Positions 52,752 to 61,848 of a stretch of 64,000 bases of DNA are shown here, one piece after another. The notes below the pieces were generated by a model that saw only the letters and a list, made by a program, of their open reading frames with translations, was not told where the DNA came from and made no database searches. The translations under genes were made by a program, and so were the position numbers. The stretch's first letter is position 1. Each line of letters starts with the position of its first letter. The DNA comes from Alphaproteobacteria bacterium. GTDB taxonomy: Bacteria; Pseudomonadota; Alphaproteobacteria; Caulobacterales; Aquidulcibacteraceae. The DNA lies in assembly GCA_027485915.1 (NCBI GenBank), contig JAIXQA010000063.1:22886-86885 (forward strand). The letters run 5' to 3'.

Positions 52752-52884
52752 CGTAAGTTGGGCCTGTTGAGCCCCCTCATGGTGAGCGTTTCTTTGATCG
52801 GTCGTTGAGGGATAAGTAGACGAAATCGGCCACAAAGCCATAGGCAATATGTCGCATCTGGCAGAAGCAGCGCCCGATTCAGCA

Positions 52885-52917
52885 CAAAAAAGCCGCTATC
52901 GAAGCCTCGATAGCGGC
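52885..52917 (-). terminator. Intrinsic terminator of the LdtR-like gene
   Basis: Perfect 11-bp stem GCCGCTATCGA / TCGATAGCGGC with a 4-base loop, followed on the minus strand by TTTTTT. It begins 28 bp past the stop of the MarR-family gene and separates it from hemA. Confidence 0.9.
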
Positions 52918-52944
52918 AATTTGATTACGACTAGATTGACCGAG

Positions 52945-53451
52945 CTAGAGGCGGAACCGAATTTGGTCTGCCCAAAACCGCTCTAAACGAGTCAAAGTCT
53001 TGTTGGACGAAACCAGATCTGGGCTCTCAACGCCACCGACCGGGCTCAAGGTTGCAGCATGACGTTGGAACATGGTGTCCAGCTGCTTACGAAGATCGCT
53101 GCCAGCCTGCGTCAAGCGCAAACGGATCTGCCGTTTGTCGTGCATTGACTTGCCACTCTCGACATAGCCGAGTTCGTGTAGCTTCTTTAGATTATAAGAA
53201 ACGTTTGAACCGAGATAGAAGCCGCGCGACTTCAATTCGCCCGCAGACCATTCCGCATCACCGATGTTGAAAATCAGGAGCGCTTGAACCGGGGTCAAAT
53301 CATCATGACCCGCGCGGTCCAAATCATCCTTCACCACATCGAGCAATTGCCGATGGAGACGCTCCACCAAAGAGAGCGCACGACGATATTCGCTTAAGCT
53401 CGATTCTTCGACCAGTTCGCCGACAGAATTCTGTTGTGTTTGACCCGCCAT
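52945..53451 (-). CDS. MarR-family regulator, LdtR-like
   Basis: A 168-residue winged-helix regulator. The helix LVERLHRQLLDVVKDDLDRA and the DNA-binding part ELKSRGFYLGSNVSYNLKKL with wing SGKSMHDKRQIRLRLTQAG match the MarR fold and resemble LdtR, which controls an L,D-transpeptidase and stress tolerance in Rhizobiales. Homologues occur across alphaproteobacteria as essential-looking single genes. It has its own terminator and no L,D-transpeptidase beside it, so targets are unknown. Confidence 0.85.
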   Translation of the reverse strand: MAGQTQQNSVGELVEESSLSEYRRALSLVERLHRQLLDVVKDDLDRAGHDDLTPVQALLIFNIGDAEWSAGELKSRGFYLGSNVSYNLKKLHELGYVESGKSMHDKRQIRLRLTQAGSDLRKQLDTMFQRHAATLSPVGGVESPDLVSSNKTLTRLERFWADQIRFRL

Positions 53452-53529
53452 AATTTTATCTCCCGCCGTATTCTTCGACGTTTCGAGCTAACTTAAGGCA
53501 AAGTCTCTAATATCTTGTTAAAATGAACT

Positions 53530-54417
53530 TTACTGGTTCCTAAGCATATCAATGACACCTGAAAAGTCACGGCTTGGAAGATACTTAACCAGATATTCAC
53601 TATAAATTTCTTCTGATTTTAGGGCCAAGGCTGCCGTCATCCCAACATTGTGCGTTGCTTCTAAAGCCAGCCTTAAATCTTTCAACATCAGTGCGCTTGC
53701 AAATCCGTTGGTAAAATCTCGGTTGGAAGGTGCTTGGGGCACCAATCCTGGCACCGGCGCATAGCTCGTCATGGACCAGCTTTGACCTGAAGATTGAGAG
53801 GCAATGTCATAGAAGGCTTTGGCATCTAGCCCGAGCCGCTCGGCTAAGACAAACGCCTCACACGTACCAATCATGGTGATGGCTAATAGCATATTGTTGC
53901 AGATTTTGGCCGCCTGTCCTGCTCCGGATCGGCCAGCATGAATAACAGCCTTGCCCATCGCTTGCAGGATGGGTTGCACCCTCTCAAACTCAGCATCAGA
54001 GCCGCCCACCATAAAGGTCAAAGTGCCAGCGGCGGCAGCGGCAACGCCACCAGAGACAGGCGCATCACACATCAGGAAGCCGCGGGCGCGGGCAACATCA
54101 CCTACCGAACGCGCATCTTCTACCGAAATGGTCGAGCAGTCCATGAAGACTGCATCTGGGCGCGCATGGGCAAGAACACCATCGCCATTTTGGTAGACGT
54201 CGAGGACATGAGTCCCGGTGGGCAGCATGGTGACGACAAAATCTGCCTCACGCACAGCTTGGGCAACAGAGGTGGCAGCCTCACAACCAGCGGCCACAGC
54301 CGCTTGAACCGCAGCAGGCATGAGATCATAGGCGCGTACGTGATGGCCGGCCTTGGCTAAATTGGCTGCCATACCAGAGCCCATGGCCCCGAGGCCGATA
54401 AAGGCGATGTCTACCAT
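53530..54417 (-). CDS. mmsB: 3-hydroxyisobutyrate dehydrogenase
   Basis: About 295 residues. NAD-dependent oxidation of 3-hydroxyisobutyrate to methylmalonate semialdehyde in valine breakdown. The Rossmann start is VDIAFIGLGAMGSGMAANLA, the substrate loop MCDAPVSGGVAAAAAGTLTF, and the catalytic lysine region SGAGQAAKICNNMLLAI. I start at ATG 54417, with a GGGAG box, which overlaps the hydrolase stop by 7 bp. It is the last gene of the valine operon (56628-57770, then GDPD, hydrolase, mmsB). Confidence 0.93.
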   Translation of the reverse strand: MVDIAFIGLGAMGSGMAANLAKAGHHVRAYDLMPAAVQAAVAAGCEAATSVAQAVREADFVVTMLPTGTHVLDVYQNGDGVLAHARPDAVFMDCSTISVEDARSVGDVARARGFLMCDAPVSGGVAAAAAGTLTFMVGGSDAEFERVQPILQAMGKAVIHAGRSGAGQAAKICNNMLLAITMIGTCEAFVLAERLGLDAKAFYDIASQSSGQSWSMTSYAPVPGLVPQAPSNRDFTNGFASALMLKDLRLALEATHNVGMTAALALKSEEIYSEYLVKYLPSRDFSGVIDMLRNQ

Positions 54418-55502
54418 GTGATAGGCTCCCATTCCGTACCTTCCCCGTCTTTTAGGGGCGCGAAGATTGTTTCCAGCAGCGCGTCATCAACCTCTGCTAA
54501 TGTTGCCGGCTGCCATTTCGGCGCTTGGTCCTTATCAATAATAACCGCCCGAACGCCCTCTAAAAAGTCATGTCGGCGCACAACGCGCGCGCCAATGCGA
54601 TATTCCATCGCCATGTGCGCGGCGAAATCCTTAGCTGCGCGCCCGTGTCGGAGCTGACGGAAGGCAACTTTCAAAGTCTGAGGAGATTTTCCTCGAAGCA
54701 GGTTGAGCTGCTCCTGCGCCCACGCGCTCCCTTCAGCAGACAATGCGTCGAAAATCGCCTCCACACTGTCGCGGTTAAAGCACCGGTTGATGATGGCGAT
54801 TGTTTCGGGCGTTAGATGTTGCGGCCTGCCAGCCTCTTCCTCCAAAGCCGCAAGCCCTGATTTAAGCGCTGACAAAGGTGTGTGGGTCGACATAGCCCCG
54901 GCTATTTGCGCTTTGGCGGCGTTGAGCAACTCACTGGGGACATAATGGGTCAAAATGCCCGCAGCCACACAATCTGCGGCTTTCAAACGTGTACCGGTAA
55001 GCGCCAGCCACATCCCAATTTCACCGGCCAGACGCGGCAAGAACCAGCCACCGCCAACGTCTGGAAATAGGCCGATGCCTGTTTCCGGCATGGCGAACAA
55101 GGTGCGCTCTGTCCCGATCCGAAAAGGTCCGTGCACCGAGATGCCAACCCCGCCGCCCATGGTCACTCCATCGAGGATCGCGACATAAGGCTTCGGATAG
55201 TTTGCGATCAGATGGTTCAAGCGATACTCGTGAAAGAAGAAAGCCCGCGCTTCCTGCCCATCCTTGGCTCCGCTCTCCGCCAACATGCGAATGTCGCCAC
55301 CTGCACAAAAGCCACGCGCGCCCGTATGATCCACCATAACGCCTGCAAGATTTGAGTCAGTCCGCCATGCTAAAAGCGCATCGGTCATGATCTGGACCAT
55401 CTGCCTGTCTAGCGCGTGCAGCGCGTCGGGACGGTTCAAGGTCAAAACACCCAAATGGCCTTGGGTCGAAACCAAAACGGGCGCAGCGGCAGAATCGCTC
55501 AT
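54411..55502 (-). CDS. 3-hydroxyisobutyryl-CoA hydrolase (enoyl-CoA hydratase family)
   Basis: A 363-residue crotonase-fold enzyme. It hydrolyses 3-hydroxyisobutyryl-CoA, the toxic-intermediate-clearing step of valine breakdown. It has GARGFCAGGDIRMLAESG, the oxyanion-hole DGVTMGGGVGISVHG and PETGIGLFPDVGGGWFLPRL, distinctive for this hydrolase rather than a hydratase. Length (about 350) also separates it from 260-residue hydratases. It is coupled by overlaps to the GDPD gene upstream (4 bp) and mmsB downstream (7 bp). Confidence 0.92.
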   Translation of the reverse strand: MSDSAAAPVLVSTQGHLGVLTLNRPDALHALDRQMVQIMTDALLAWRTDSNLAGVMVDHTGARGFCAGGDIRMLAESGAKDGQEARAFFFHEYRLNHLIANYPKPYVAILDGVTMGGGVGISVHGPFRIGTERTLFAMPETGIGLFPDVGGGWFLPRLAGEIGMWLALTGTRLKAADCVAAGILTHYVPSELLNAAKAQIAGAMSTHTPLSALKSGLAALEEEAGRPQHLTPETIAIINRCFNRDSVEAIFDALSAEGSAWAQEQLNLLRGKSPQTLKVAFRQLRHGRAAKDFAAHMAMEYRIGARVVRRHDFLEGVRAVIIDKDQAPKWQPATLAEVDDALLETIFAPLKDGEGTEWEPITW

Positions 55503-56638
55503 CGAGCGGCTCGTGCGTCAAAGGCAATACCCGGAAAATCAGAAAATACGCCGTCGACGCCTGCGGCCATAAATGCCTGAACTTCGGCAAACAGATCACC
55601 GTGATGGGCCAGATAAGTTGGGTCAGAGCTTTGACCTTTGCGGTAATCCTCTGGCAAAAAGTAATTCTCGGCCCGGAAAGTCCAAGGGTGAACCACCAAA
55701 CCCGCACGATGCGCATCGCCAACAAAGCTTGTTGGGGCGAGGTTCCTATTAGAGGTGTCGCGCGGCAAGATCAGAACTTTCTCTGGGCCGACCCCATTGG
55801 CATAGGCAGCAATCTCTTTCAAACCAGCGGCCGTCGCCATGCTCGCATAGGTGATCCCTGATTTATGGAGGTCAAAGGGCCCCCCATCCTTGGCCATCAA
55901 TTGCACTAAGGGTGCCTTGGTCTGGGTCCGCAAGCGCTTGAGATTTGTAACCTCAAAGCTTTGGATGAAGATTGGTGCGTCAGCCGCATCCAAACCATAG
56001 CGGCGCACGAGGGAAAGGAGAGGCGCGTCGAACGATAAGTTCAAGCCCTCAAACCAAGTGGGGTGCTTGGTCTCGGGATAGACGCCAATTGTGCGCCCTA
56101 ACTGTGCACTTTGCTGTTGGGCGAGGTCTAGAACTTCTTCAAAGGTTGGCACGTCAAACTGACCGTCATACGCCATATTGCCGGGGCGCAATTGCGGTAG
56201 CCTTTCCTTGCAGCGCAGGCTCTTGATCTCGGCTAAGGTGAAATCCTCGGTGAACCAACCCTCATAACGTTCACCATCAATGACAAGCGTCTTCTTCCGG
56301 TCCGCAAATTCTGCGCGTGAACTAACATCGGTGGTACCGCCGATTTCATTCTCGTGGCGACAGATCAAATGCCCGTCCTTGGTCAAAACCAAGTCTGGCT
56401 CGATAAAGTCGGCACCTTGGTCTATGGCGAGTTGGTAGGCGGCCAAGGTATGTTCAGGCCGCAAGCCTGAGGCCCCCCGATGGGCGATGATGATCGGCTT
56501 GGTCATATTGCGACCTCCTTTTGCTTCCCTGAAGGTGGATGCTTGCCCGGAGGCACACGCAGAAACCAAACCCGTACCTAAGGCAGAGCCCATGCCGATA
56601 AGCACAGCACGACGACCAAAATGAGCGTTAAAAACCAC
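55499..56638 (-). CDS. Glycerophosphodiester phosphodiesterase, exported, possible lipoprotein
   Basis: A 379-residue TIM-barrel phosphodiesterase of the GlpQ type. It cleaves glycerophosphodiesters to glycerol-3-phosphate. The active-site stretch IIAHRGASGLRPEHTLAAYQ is followed by DFIEPDLVLTKDGHLICRHE, the metal ligands of the family. The N-terminus has twin arginines (GRRAVLIGMGS) and a lipobox-like LVSAC at Cys28, so it may be Tat-exported or lipid-anchored. It is inserted inside the valine operon, overlapping the genes on both sides by 11 and 4 bp, with no evident metabolic link. Confidence 0.9.
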   Translation of the reverse strand: MVFNAHFGRRAVLIGMGSALGTGLVSACASGQASTFREAKGGRNMTKPIIIAHRGASGLRPEHTLAAYQLAIDQGADFIEPDLVLTKDGHLICRHENEIGGTTDVSSRAEFADRKKTLVIDGERYEGWFTEDFTLAEIKSLRCKERLPQLRPGNMAYDGQFDVPTFEEVLDLAQQQSAQLGRTIGVYPETKHPTWFEGLNLSFDAPLLSLVRRYGLDAADAPIFIQSFEVTNLKRLRTQTKAPLVQLMAKDGGPFDLHKSGITYASMATAAGLKEIAAYANGVGPEKVLILPRDTSNRNLAPTSFVGDAHRAGLVVHPWTFRAENYFLPEDYRKGQSSDPTYLAHHGDLFAEVQAFMAAGVDGVFSDFPGIAFDARAAR

Positions 56639-57770
56639 GACCTAATTCCCTTGCGATGATCACGCGCATGACCTCATTGGTGCCTTCAAGGATTTGATGC
56701 ACCCGCAAATCCCGAACAATACGCTCCACCTCATAATCTTTGAGATAACCGTATCCGCCATGGATCTGCAGCGCCTGATTGGCGACATGAAAGCCTACAT
56801 CTGTGACAAATCGTTTCGCCATCGCGCATAATTTTGTGGCTTCCGGGCTCTTGGCATCCAGAGCTGCAGCGGCATGGCGTAAAAAGACACGTGCGGCTTC
56901 AAGCTCCGTCGCCATATCCGCCAGTTTGAACTGCGTGGTTTGGAAATTCCACAAAGCTTGACCAAATTGTTTGCGATCATGGGCATAGGTAAAGGCCCGA
57001 TCCAGTGCATCACCGGCACCACCTAAGGAACAGGCTGCGATATTGAGCCGCCCGCCATCCAGACCCTTCATGGCAAAGGTAAAGCCTTGACCTTCCTCGC
57101 CCAAAAGATTGGCAACAGGAACACGACAATCTTCAAAAATGACTTGTGCAGTCGGCTGGGCCTGCCAGCCCATTTTCTTTTCATTCTTGCCAAAGGACAA
57201 ACCCGGCGCATCCTTTGGAACCAAGAGGGTGGAGATACCGCGTGGCCCCGCCTCACCAGTCCGCACCATCACAACATAAAGATCGGAAAAGCCTGCCCCA
57301 GAGATAAAGGCCTTGGTGCCATTAACAACATAGTCACCGCTGTCACGACGGGCCGTGGTGGATAGGGAGGCCGCATCCGAACCTGCGCCGGGCTCAGTCA
57401 AACAATAACTGGCAATCATCTCCATACTGGTCAAAGCGGGCAGAAAATGTCGGCGCTGCGCCTCTGACCCAAACGTATCAATCATCCAGCTCGCCATATT
57501 ATGGATGGACAGGAAGGCAGCGTGGGACACGTCCCCGCGGGACAATTCCTCAAAAATTATGGCCGCATCCAGCCGCGTCAGGCCCGACCCACCTATATCA
57601 TCGCGAACATAAATGCCCGCGAAACCGAGTTCAGCTAATGCCCTAAGGGTGCCGCGGTCAAGAGTCCCCGCCTCTTCCCAGGCCATCGCATGGGGAGCGA
57701 GTGAGTCCTTTGCAAAGCGACGGGCGGTAGAGATGATGAGGTTTTGGTCTTCGGTGGTGTCGTAGGCCAT
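56628..57770 (-). CDS. Acyl-CoA dehydrogenase, probably isobutyryl-CoA dehydrogenase
   Basis: A 380-residue FAD enzyme oxidising an acyl-CoA to the enoyl-CoA. Features are YCLTEPGAGSDAASLSTTAR, VNGTKAFISGAGFSDLYVVM, QFGQALWNFQTTQFKLADMA and the C-terminal QIHGGYGYLKDYEVERIVRD, then HQILEGTNEVMR with the usual catalytic Glu. Being in one operon with the hydroxyisobutyryl-CoA hydrolase and mmsB, isobutyryl-CoA (valine) is the likeliest substrate. I start at ATG 57770; the longer frame extends into the hemB leader. Confidence 0.88.
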   Translation of the reverse strand: MAYDTTEDQNLIISTARRFAKDSLAPHAMAWEEAGTLDRGTLRALAELGFAGIYVRDDIGGSGLTRLDAAIIFEELSRGDVSHAAFLSIHNMASWMIDTFGSEAQRRHFLPALTSMEMIASYCLTEPGAGSDAASLSTTARRDSGDYVVNGTKAFISGAGFSDLYVVMVRTGEAGPRGISTLLVPKDAPGLSFGKNEKKMGWQAQPTAQVIFEDCRVPVANLLGEEGQGFTFAMKGLDGGRLNIAACSLGGAGDALDRAFTYAHDRKQFGQALWNFQTTQFKLADMATELEAARVFLRHAAAALDAKSPEATKLCAMAKRFVTDVGFHVANQALQIHGGYGYLKDYEVERIVRDLRVHQILEGTNEVMRVIIARELGRGF

Positions 57771-57836
57771 GGCGCGTAAATCCTGTGATGCGGGGCAGCG
57801 TAGCCGTTTCGCAATTATGGCGCTACACATACTTCC

Positions 57837-58841
57837 ATGACGACACATCTGCCTCAAGCCGCCTTCCCTGCCACCCGTATGCGCCGCAATCGTTTGACCG
57901 ATTGGCGTCGCAGACTGACCCGTGAAACCCAGTTAAGCGTCAATGACTTAATCTTGGCGATGGTGGTCCATGATGGCACCGAAAGCCGCATTCCAGTGGC
58001 TTCTATGCCCGGCACCTTCCGCTATAGTCGCAGCGAAGCAGTAGCAGTGGCGCAAGAGGCCGAAAGCCTTGGTATTCCGATGATCGCCGTCTTTCCTTTT
58101 ATCGATCCGGCCCTGAAAAATGGGGAAGGAACCGAAGCCTTCAATCCCAAGGGCTTGGTTCCTGACGTGATCGCTATGATGAAAAAGGCCGCGCCCAATG
58201 TTGGCTTGATGACCGATGTCGCTCTCGACCCGTTTACCGATCATGGCCATGATGGCTTGATCGATGAGGCCGGTACCATGCTGAACGATCCAACGATTGA
58301 AGCTCTGGTACGCCAAGCTGTTTTGGAAGCCCAATCAGGGGCGGACGTGGTTGCCCCTTCGGACATGACCGATGGCCGCATTGGTGCCATCCGGGCAGGA
58401 TTGGATGCTTCTGGTTTCCAGGATGTGGCCATCATGTCTTATGCCGCAAAATATGCATCCGCCTTCTATGGTCCCTACCGGGATGCGATTGGCTCTAAAG
58501 GGGCGTTGAAAGGCGACAAAAAGACCTATCAAATGGACCCCGGCAATAGCGACGAGGCCATGCGCGAAGTCGCTCTCGATATTGCTGAGGGTGCCGACAT
58601 GGTTATGGTCAAACCCGGCATGCCTTATTTGGACATTGTTCGCCGAGTCAAAGAAAGCTTTGGCGTGCCGACCTATGCGTTCCAAGTTTCTGGTGAATAT
58701 GCCATGATGGAAGCCGCCATCGCCAATGGCTGGCTGGATGGCGAACGCGTCCGCCTCGAGGCCCTGTCCTGCTTCAAGCGTGCTGGAGCCGATGGCATCA
58801 TCACCTATTGGGCTTTGGAAGCTGCAAAACGACTACGCTAA
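57837..58841 (+). CDS. hemB: Delta-aminolevulinic acid dehydratase (porphobilinogen synthase)
   Basis: A 334-residue TIM-barrel enzyme that joins two 5-aminolevulinates into porphobilinogen. The two active-site lysines are Lys205 (SYAAKYASAFYGPYRDA) and Lys259 (MVKPGMPYLDI). The metal loop reads TDVALDPFTDHGHDG with aspartates where zinc-type enzymes have cysteines, so it is the Mg2+-dependent, cysteine-free type. It is divergent from the acyl-CoA dehydrogenase, with 66 bp between starts. Its stop lies 3 bp from the convergent hypothetical gene. Confidence 0.96.
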   Translation: MTTHLPQAAFPATRMRRNRLTDWRRRLTRETQLSVNDLILAMVVHDGTESRIPVASMPGTFRYSRSEAVAVAQEAESLGIPMIAVFPFIDPALKNGEGTEAFNPKGLVPDVIAMMKKAAPNVGLMTDVALDPFTDHGHDGLIDEAGTMLNDPTIEALVRQAVLEAQSGADVVAPSDMTDGRIGAIRAGLDASGFQDVAIMSYAAKYASAFYGPYRDAIGSKGALKGDKKTYQMDPGNSDEAMREVALDIAEGADMVMVKPGMPYLDIVRRVKESFGVPTYAFQVSGEYAMMEAAIANGWLDGERVRLEALSCFKRAGADGIITYWALEAAKRLR

Positions 58842-58844
58842 GAC

Positions 58845-59444
58845 CTAACGCCGATTGGCCTTCGGGGCAGCTTTTTTCGGTACCACGGGTGTCGCCTTAG
58901 GGGCGGGAGCTGGGGCGACCTCGTCAGGACCTAGAACCAACAGCTCCGGGCGTCGTTTACCGGAAAGGTCTGGCAAGGGCACCATAGAAATCTGGTAAAA
59001 TGGCTCCTTTGCGCCGCCCGAAAACGCGACAAAGGCTGTTGAGTGAACATCCTCGCTGCGCCGCGTTAGATTCTCATTTTTCAAGCATTTTGCGACTTCA
59101 TCAGAGAAAGTAGTTAAGGCCTGAGAGAGCGCTGTCTCATCGGTTTCATTAACGATTAAAGCACCATAGCACGCGAGTGAGATCGACGCATTATAGACGA
59201 AGCGACAATCTTGCAGACCTTCTAACGGCTTTACAACCGTCACCCGGCGGTCCTGTATCGCCGCTCCCCCTTCGCCAGTGCGCACGCGGGTTGGGCGCGT
59301 TTCGGTTGTGACCAATGACCTAAAAGCCCTCGGACGATCCAAGGTAGCCGCTTCAATCTTGGCAATGCCAGTACACAAGGGCGTTGGCTTGACGGGGGTT
59401 GGGGCTTCAGCGACCGCTGCCATCAAGAGAAGGGAAAACATCAT
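58845..59444 (-). CDS. Exported hypothetical protein
   Basis: A 199-residue protein with a signal-like start (MMFSLLLMAAVAEAPTP), a middle region with two or three cysteines (LQDCRFVYNASISLACYG, VAKCLKNENLT) and a Pro/Ala/Lys-rich tail. No family recognised. It is last in a string: flavin reductase, dehydrogenase, this gene, each overlapping the next by 4 bp, so it is cotranscribed. Function unknown. Confidence 0.6.
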   Translation of the reverse strand: MMFSLLLMAAVAEAPTPVKPTPLCTGIAKIEAATLDRPRAFRSLVTTETRPTRVRTGEGGAAIQDRRVTVVKPLEGLQDCRFVYNASISLACYGALIVNETDETALSQALTTFSDEVAKCLKNENLTRRSEDVHSTAFVAFSGGAKEPFYQISMVPLPDLSGKRRPELLVLGPDEVAPAPAPKATPVVPKKAAPKANRR

Positions 59445-60319
59445 GCAGGCTTTCTCCGAGAAGTGAAACGCTTGGCAAGGCTCGAGGTATCGAGGCGACC
59501 GCCGCCTGCCGCTTGGATTTCAGCATAATAGCCATCAACCATTTGCGTCATAGCAAGCTCGAGCCCCCTTTGGTGCGCTGCTTCCAGAACGATCCGCAAA
59601 TCCTTGCGCATCCAGTCGACCGCAAAGCCAAAGTCATAGCGATCTTCCACCATTGTGGCCCAGCGGTTTTCCATCTGCCAGGAGCCCGCGGCCCCTTTAG
59701 ATATCGCGGCGAGCACCGCGTCGGTGTCGAGGTCTTGTGCTTTGGCAAAGGCAACAGCTTCAGCCAAGCCTTGAACGACCCCGGCAATGGCAATCTGATT
59801 GACCATTTTTGCCAATTGCCCCGCCCCGGCCTCGCCGATCCGGACAATGTTTCCACAATAAGCAGCCAAAACCGGCTTGGCCCGTTCAAATACGGCATCA
59901 CTCGCGCCACACATGGCCGTTAGGCGACCGTTGATCGCCCCCGCCTGCCCGCCGGAAACGGGCGCATCCAGCCAGTCTAACCCCGCTTCGGCTGCCGCTG
60001 CGGCTAATTCCTTCGACAAGGCCGCCGATGTTGTGGTGTGGTCGACATAGATGGCACCTGGCTTCATAGCTGCGAAGGCATTCAAGGCGACATCGCGCGC
60101 ATCTGGATCATCACCAACGCAGGCCATCACAAAATCGGCGCCAGCCACAGCCTGTGCGATGGTCGAGGCGACTTCACCGGGATTCGTTTGCGCCCAAGCT
60201 TCGGCCTTAGCTGGGGTACGATTCCATACCTTTATCGGGTGGCCATTTTTAACAAGCCAGCCAGCCATAGGCCCGCCCATCACCCCAAGTCCAAGGAAGG
60301 CCAGTATTGGCTGCGTCAT
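59441..60319 (-). CDS. NAD(P)-dependent beta-hydroxyacid dehydrogenase
   Basis: A 292-residue relative of 3-hydroxyisobutyrate dehydrogenase and tartronate semialdehyde reductase. It has ILAFLGLGVMGGPMAGWLVK, WLDAPVSGGQAGAINGRLTA and the catalytic lysine in GAGQLAKMVNQIAIAG. It resembles the mmsB product 5 kb away, but the neighbours (flavin reductase, exported protein) do not indicate valine breakdown. The substrate is unknown. Coupled on both sides by 4-bp overlaps. Confidence 0.85.
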   Translation of the reverse strand: MTQPILAFLGLGVMGGPMAGWLVKNGHPIKVWNRTPAKAEAWAQTNPGEVASTIAQAVAGADFVMACVGDDPDARDVALNAFAAMKPGAIYVDHTTTSAALSKELAAAAAEAGLDWLDAPVSGGQAGAINGRLTAMCGASDAVFERAKPVLAAYCGNIVRIGEAGAGQLAKMVNQIAIAGVVQGLAEAVAFAKAQDLDTDAVLAAISKGAAGSWQMENRWATMVEDRYDFGFAVDWMRKDLRIVLEAAHQRGLELAMTQMVDGYYAEIQAAGGGRLDTSSLAKRFTSRRKPA

Positions 60320-60804
60320 GACTTAGCTAAAGCCGCGGTGGAGCCGAATTGGCCGCGGAAATAAGCCAAGCCTTGGCCATCATGGCGCTGATAGGCCATG
60401 GTTTGACCGACTAGGATGAGATGGTCGCCAGCCTCGATGCGTTGAACGACTTGGGTGTCAAAGGCTGCGATGGTGCCAGCCAAAACGGGGCTACCGGTTT
60501 CTAAACCCGTATATTCGCCTGAAGCCAGCCTCTGATCCCCCTTTCCGGCAAAGCGCATGGCCATATCGCCTTGGCTATCGGCCAGAATATTGATGGCATA
60601 AGCGTCACATTTCGAAAACAAGTCGAAGGAATCAGACTTATTACCCAAACACCATAGCACCAAGGGCGGATCTAAAGACACAGACGCAAAGCTATTGACC
60701 GTCAAGCCATGGCCATTTCCGTTTGAATCCAACGTGGTCACGATCGTAACGCCCGTCGCAAAACTGCCCAAGGCAGATCGATAGTCTTTTAAGTCAAATG
60801 TCAT
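60316..60804 (-). CDS. Flavin reductase family protein
   Basis: A 162-residue FMN-binding split-barrel protein: DYRSALGSFATGVTIVTTLD, then LTVNSFASVSLDPPLVLWCL and a final GDHLILVGQTMAY. These supply reduced flavin to two-component monooxygenases. No partner monooxygenase is nearby, so its role is open. It is the first gene of the string with the dehydrogenase and the exported hypothetical. Confidence 0.88.
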   Translation of the reverse strand: MTFDLKDYRSALGSFATGVTIVTTLDSNGNGHGLTVNSFASVSLDPPLVLWCLGNKSDSFDLFSKCDAYAINILADSQGDMAMRFAGKGDQRLASGEYTGLETGSPVLAGTIAAFDTQVVQRIEAGDHLILVGQTMAYQRHDGQGLAYFRGQFGSTAALAKS

Positions 60805-60879
60805 TTGTTCATTCCTGCAAACCTGCTCTTAACCGACATCGTGCATACTTCTCAACACTATCACTGAGAGAAGCACAAC

Positions 60880-61770
60880 ATGTCGTCCAATCGGCCCATA
60901 ATCATTAAAAAAGTCAAAAAGGTAGCCGGTGGACACCATGGTGGAGCCTGGAAGGTTGCCTATGCTGACTTTGTGACGGCGATGATGGCCTTCTTCCTCT
61001 TGATGTGGCTGATCAACACCTCCTCCCCCGAGCAAAAGCGCGGGATTGCTGACTATTTTGCGCCAGCCAGCGTGTCCGCATCGACTTCAGGGTCTGGCGG
61101 CATCTTGGGCGGGACGGCACTTGGGGAAGTAGGTGCCATGCAGAAAGGGGCAACGCCGATTTTTGAATCTGCTGCACCTGCAACGCAACCTTCTAGCCAA
61201 ACCGGTGAAAGCAGTGGTCAAGGCGCGGCGGATGCTGCGGATAAGGCCGCTGAGGACGCGATAGCCAAGCGCGAAGCTGCCGAATTCCAACAAGCGGAGA
61301 TGAGCTTGCGGCAAGCCCTACAAGATATGCCAGAGCTGGCTGAAATGTCGCGCAATATCATTGTCGATCAAACGCCAGAAGGATTGCGCATCCAATTGGT
61401 CGACCAAGAGGGCCGTCCGATGTTTGAGCCAGGCTCGACCGTGCCAAACGACCGCGCCCGCCTGATCTTGCAAGCCGCCGCCCGCATTATCGAAACTTTG
61501 CCAAACCGTGTGAGCATTTCTGGCCACACCGATGCAGCTCCAAACCCTGATCCGCGCAATTCGAACTGGGACCTTTCCTCTGCACGCGCAAATTCAGCCC
61601 GACGCGTATTGACGGCAGCGGGTTTGAGCGAGGATCGGATTGCACAAGTGTCTGGAAAGGCAGGCTCTGACCCCCTCTTCCCAGACGATCCATATCAGGC
61701 TGCGAACCGCCGGATTGCGATCGTGTTGCAGCGTGCTTCTTCACCACTACCAGCGGACGGTGGTTTGTAG
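60880..61770 (+). CDS. motB: Flagellar motor protein MotB
   Basis: A 296-residue stator protein. The N-terminal KVKKVAGGHHGGAWKVAYAD leads into a single helix with the proton-binding Asp30 (YADFVTAMMAFFLLMWLINT). A linker rich in Ala, Ser and Glu follows, then an OmpA-like peptidoglycan-binding domain (ISGHTDAAPNPD, LSSARANSARRVL). It anchors the stator and conducts protons with MotA. motA is not adjacent here, as in Caulobacter, where motA and motB are apart. Divergent from the flavin reductase. Confidence 0.93.
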   Translation: MSSNRPIIIKKVKKVAGGHHGGAWKVAYADFVTAMMAFFLLMWLINTSSPEQKRGIADYFAPASVSASTSGSGGILGGTALGEVGAMQKGATPIFESAAPATQPSSQTGESSGQGAADAADKAAEDAIAKREAAEFQQAEMSLRQALQDMPELAEMSRNIIVDQTPEGLRIQLVDQEGRPMFEPGSTVPNDRARLILQAAARIIETLPNRVSISGHTDAAPNPDPRNSNWDLSSARANSARRVLTAAGLSEDRIAQVSGKAGSDPLFPDDPYQAANRRIAIVLQRASSPLPADGGL

Positions 61771-61848
61771 ATTTTTCCACAGACTTTCGGTATTTTTGCC
61801 CTTTCGGGTGTTGGCCAAAGACTGGGAAGGTTGTTACACTCACACAAC

